DNA of 33,634 nt from Pseudomonadota bacterium (GTDB lineage Bacteria > Pseudomonadota > Alphaproteobacteria > Rhizobiales > Rhizobiaceae): the NCBI GenBank assembly GCA_023399465.1, contig JAEWPB010000179.1, positions 1 to 33,634 on the forward strand, written 5' to 3'. The first letter of the stretch is position 1, and the number at the start of each line of letters is the position of its first letter. Below are positions 30,906-33,634 of the stretch, piece after piece. Made by a program: the position numbers and the translations under genes. The notes under the pieces are model-generated. The model made no database searches and was not told the DNA's origin. It saw only the letters and a list, made by a program, of their open reading frames with translations.

Positions 30906-32969
30906 TCACCGGCCGAAGCGCAGATCCTGCTCGATGCTGGCGGTCTGGCCAAGACGGCTCTTGTAGACCTGGTAGTTCTCCATCACGCGCTGCACATAGC
31001 CGCGGGTCTCGGGGAAGGGGATGCGTTCGATCCAGTCGACGACCTCGTCGATCGGCAGGCCGCGTGGATCGCCGTAGCGGGCGATCCATTCCGGGACTTT
31101 GCGCGGGCCGGCATTGTAGGCAATGAAGGTCAGGACGTAGGAGCCGTTGAAGCTGTCGATCTGTTCGCCGAGATAGTGGGCGCCGAGCGTGGCGTTGTAG
31201 CCGGCGTCCTGGGTGAGCTTTTCCTGCGAATAGGCGAGACCGTAGCGGCTGGCGACACCCTTGGCGGTTCCGGGCAGCAACTGCAGGAGGCCGCGTGCAT
31301 TGGCGCCGGAGATGGCGGCGGGATCGAAGGCGCTTTCCTGGCGGGCGATTGCATAGGCAAGAGCCTTGCCGGAACCGGTAATGTTGGCGGTGGCGGGTAT
31401 GACCCCAATCGGGAAGGCGAGCGCTGCGACGTCGATGCCGCGTCCGTAGGCGATCTTGCCGATCTGCAGCGACAATTGGTGTCCGCGGGTCTTTTCGGCG
31501 CGCGCCGAAAGGATCGCGAGTTCGCCGGGGCTATCGAGCTGCTCTGCCAGGGCCCGGTAAAGGCTGTCGGCCCGCCAGCCGTGACCGGCCGTCTCCAGCC
31601 GGGCGATGGCGCGGACTGCTTCGCGCTGTTCGAAGCGCTGGCGGTCGGCTGCGCTCGGCTTCGGATAGGCGACATTCAGGCTTTTCCGATTGAGCTTGGC
31701 GGCGGCGAGCTGGCCGTAGAAGGTGCTGCCATGCGCCGCAGCCTTGGCATAGTACTCGCTGGCCTTGCCGGGGCCGCCTGCCTCGGCGGCACGACCCAGC
31801 CAGTACCAGCCGCGCGACACCGTAATCGGGCGGCTGGAAACCTCGAGGATCTTGCGAAAATGTCGCGCAGCGGTTGCAGGATCCTGCAAGCCCCGCAATG
31901 CGTACCAGCCGGCATGAAACTCCGCGTCGACAAGATCGGTCGGGCTGGTGGCAACGTGGTTGGCGGCGATGCGGTAGGCGGCCTTGTAGTTGCCCCGGTC
32001 GACGAGGCCGCGGCTGATAATTCGCTGTTCCTTCCACCAGCTGCCGGGATTGACCAGCTTCGCCTTGTCGGAGGGCATGCGCGACAGCAGCCTCACCGCT
32101 TCGTCATAATTGTCCTGGCGGCGTTGCTGTTCGATCTGGATATAGAGGTAGGCGGGATCGGTTGCCCATTTGCGATCCACCGCGGCGATGAGGCTGGCGG
32201 TGTTCGGCGCCTTGTTGATCTGGGCGTTCCAGGCGGCATAGAGCGACTGCGCCTTGCCGAGTTCGCTGAAGCGTTTGGCCTGCGCGGCGTGCCCGCGATA
32301 GAGCAGGAAATCCATGCGGGCCTTGTGGTCGGCGGTCGCAAGCAGGCCCGGAAACTCCTTGAGGATCCGGTCTTCGCCGTCCTTGTCGAGCACGGATTTA
32401 AGCCACAGCTGCCGCAGCGTTCTGCTGGCCGCCGTGGAATTGCCGCTCGCCACCTGGGCACGCGCAAGCACGATCGTCCCTTCCAGGGTTTCCGGCGTCG
32501 TCGCGCCGAAGGCAGCGAGCACGTCGGCCGCGGGCGGATTTTCGCGCAGAAGGGCGCGTTCGGAATGGCCGCGCAGCGCCTGCAGGCCGGGCCAGCCCTG
32601 GAGTTCGCGCTGGGCGGCGGCGATCTCGCCGGAGGGAATTCCCGGCTGTCCGGAAACGGCAAGCGCCCAGGTCAGGATATGGCGGTCGAGGCTCGACGGC
32701 GCCATGCCGTTGCGAATGGCGAGTGCTTTGGGGGCATTCTTGTCCGACAAGGCGTCAAGGCCGGCCTTCAGTTCGCTGCTTTCAGCCACCGGGTTGGAAA
32801 CGCGGGTAATGGCGCCGGTCACTTCATAGGTGGGGGCGGCCACGGGAAGATCGGTCTGCGGCCTTTTCCTGGGGATAGGCACGTCAGCGTCGGACATGGG
32901 CGAAGCCAGCGCCCCCCAGGCGGCAATCGACATGCCGAAGGTGGACAAGATCAGTGCGGCCTTGTTCAT
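30906..32969 (-). CDS. slt: Soluble lytic murein transglycosylase (Slt family 1)
   Basis: A 687-residue periplasmic enzyme that cleaves the MurNAc-GlcNAc bond of peptidoglycan with formation of a 1,6-anhydro end. The N-terminal signal peptide is MNKAALILSTFGMSIAAWGA, cut near ALA-SP. A long alpha-helical superhelical domain (about residues 60-500) precedes the catalytic lysozyme-like domain, where AIARQESAFD contains the catalytic Glu (about residue 545), followed by GLLQLLPGTAK and FIAYNAGPRKVPEW. ATG 32969 is chosen since the signal peptide starts there; an upstream start at 33005 would add 12 residues. The gene is divergent from dapA with 214 bases between. Confidence 0.94.
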   Translation of the reverse strand: MNKAALILSTFGMSIAAWGALASPMSDADVPIPRKRPQTDLPVAAPTYEVTGAITRVSNPVAESSELKAGLDALSDKNAPKALAIRNGMAPSSLDRHILTWALAVSGQPGIPSGEIAAAQRELQGWPGLQALRGHSERALLRENPPAADVLAAFGATTPETLEGTIVLARAQVASGNSTAASRTLRQLWLKSVLDKDGEDRILKEFPGLLATADHKARMDFLLYRGHAAQAKRFSELGKAQSLYAAWNAQINKAPNTASLIAAVDRKWATDPAYLYIQIEQQRRQDNYDEAVRLLSRMPSDKAKLVNPGSWWKEQRIISRGLVDRGNYKAAYRIAANHVATSPTDLVDAEFHAGWYALRGLQDPATAARHFRKILEVSSRPITVSRGWYWLGRAAEAGGPGKASEYYAKAAAHGSTFYGQLAAAKLNRKSLNVAYPKPSAADRQRFEQREAVRAIARLETAGHGWRADSLYRALAEQLDSPGELAILSARAEKTRGHQLSLQIGKIAYGRGIDVAALAFPIGVIPATANITGSGKALAYAIARQESAFDPAAISGANARGLLQLLPGTAKGVASRYGLAYSQEKLTQDAGYNATLGAHYLGEQIDSFNGSYVLTFIAYNAGPRKVPEWIARYGDPRGLPIDEVVDWIERIPFPETRGYVQRVMENYQVYKSRLGQTASIEQDLRFGR

Positions 32970-33183
32970 CCGGAAAACTCGCAGCAAATTTATGTCAGTC
33001 CCCATTTGCCGGCAGGTACATTAACGAAACCTTACCAAATTCCATCAAATTAGTACAAATGCATTCTCGCCCAAAACGCTTGTCTATGCGCTTGTCGCAG
33101 CTCAAGCGCCGCTTTATGGTGCAGCATATTTTTAACCGTGGAATGCGGCCGAAGAGTGAGTGTTCGGCCTTGAGGAGTTTTGC

Positions 33184-33634
33184 ATGTTCAAGGGATCTAT
33201 TCCCGCACTCGTGACGCCGTTCAGCGAGACCGGCGCCGTCGACGAGGACACTTTTACAGCACATGTGAACTGGGTGATCGCCGAAGGCAGCAACGGCCTC
33301 GTCCCGGTCGGAACCACCGGCGAGTCGCCGACACTCTCTCACGCAGAACACAAACGGGTCGTCGAACTGTGCATCGAGGCGGCCGCCGGGCGAGTACCGG
33401 TCATTGCCGGCGCCGGATCCAACAACACGGTCGAGGCGGTGGAACTGGCCCAGCACGCCGAAGAGGTTGGCGCGGCTGCAATCCTCGTGGTTACGCCCTA
33501 CTACAACAAGCCGACGCAGAAGGGGCTGTTCGCCCATTTCTCGACGATCGCGGAAAGCGTCAAGCTGCCGATCATCATCTACAACATTCCCGGCCGTTCG
33601 GTTGTCGACATGACGCCTGAGACGATGGGTGCGC
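33184..33634 (+). CDS. dapA: 4-hydroxy-tetrahydrodipicolinate synthase, 3' end beyond window
   Basis: The first 150 residues of DapA, which condenses pyruvate with aspartate semialdehyde in the lysine/diaminopimelate pathway. Residues match the enzyme's numbering: Thr44 and Thr45 in PVGTTGESPT, Tyr106/Tyr107 in TPYYNKPTQ and Tyr133 in IYNIPGRS. The Schiff-base lysine (near 161) lies past the right edge. ATG 33184 follows GAGGAG by 7 bases. It is divergent from slt, the usual arrangement in Rhizobiales. Confidence 0.97.
   Translation, partial: MFKGSIPALVTPFSETGAVDEDTFTAHVNWVIAEGSNGLVPVGTTGESPTLSHAEHKRVVELCIEAAAGRVPVIAGAGSNNTVEAVELAQHAEEVGAAAILVVTPYYNKPTQKGLFAHFSTIAESVKLPIIIYNIPGRSVVDMTPETMGA

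Noticed and set aside
30837..33053. A 738-codon plus-strand open frame opposite slt
   Set aside because: It lies antisense to the slt and hydrolase genes, whose catalytic motifs are intact; high GC produces long empty antisense frames.
1..33634. CRISPR arrays, insertion sequences, integrases or phage genes
   Set aside because: No regularly spaced direct repeats, transposase or integrase motifs were seen; the only large repeats are the three porin paralogues.

Overview
The window looks like a chromosomal segment of an alphaproteobacterium of the order Hyphomicrobiales, most likely family Rhizobiaceae. The evidence is the GC-rich coding bias, three Porin_2-type (RopA/Omp2-like) porins, a small rhizobial DUF6074-type protein, and soluble lytic transglycosylase and dapA genes placed back to back. 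No insertion sequence, phage gene or CRISPR array was seen. Species cannot be fixed from the sequence alone.

Layout. 1-1867: a truncated RpiR-family regulator divergent from a Gfo/Idh/MocA oxidoreductase, with a candidate RpiR operator between them. 1879-3371: an RTX protein made almost entirely of calcium-binding repeats, and a small two-CxxC zinc-ribbon protein, each with a hairpin terminator on its 3' side. 3605-4822: a ferredoxin/rubredoxin reductase-type flavoprotein. 4842-9686 (minus): prkA-yeaH-spoVR, the conserved kinase / VWA protein / SpoVR stress module. 10106-13821: homogentisate degradation (MarR regulator divergent from hmgA, fumarylacetoacetase, maleylacetoacetate isomerase). 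13991-14266: DUF6074-type protein. 14339-16869 (minus): an envelope glycosylation operon of a polyprenol-phosphate glycosyltransferase (GT2), a free-standing LAB_N membrane protein and an ArnT/GT83-type glycosyltransferase. 17202-24790: a six-gene carbohydrate uptake operon (binding protein, two permeases, SIS sugar-phosphate protein, PfkB kinase, ATPase) divergent from a ROK repressor gene with a strong palindrome at its promoter. 25028-25118: tRNA-Ser(GCU). 25733-29798: three tandem, highly similar porin genes. 29960-32969 (minus): alpha/beta hydrolase and lytic transglycosylase, divergent from dapA, which runs off the right edge.

How genes work together. Tyrosine/phenylalanine carbon reaches fumarate and acetoacetate through hmgA, maiA and fahA, probably under MarR control. 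The ROK-linked operon should import a sugar or sugar derivative, phosphorylate it with the PfkB kinase and isomerise or deglycate it with the SIS protein; a fructosamine or amino-sugar substrate is possible but unproven. The GT2/LAB_N/GT83 trio should charge a lipid carrier with a sugar and transfer it to an envelope acceptor such as lipid A. The most unusual signals are around the porins: each Shine-Dalgarno sequence sits in the loop of a small TGAC/GTCA inverted repeat whose outer pair changes in a compensatory way between two copies, and the three coding sequences share blocks in a mosaic pattern.
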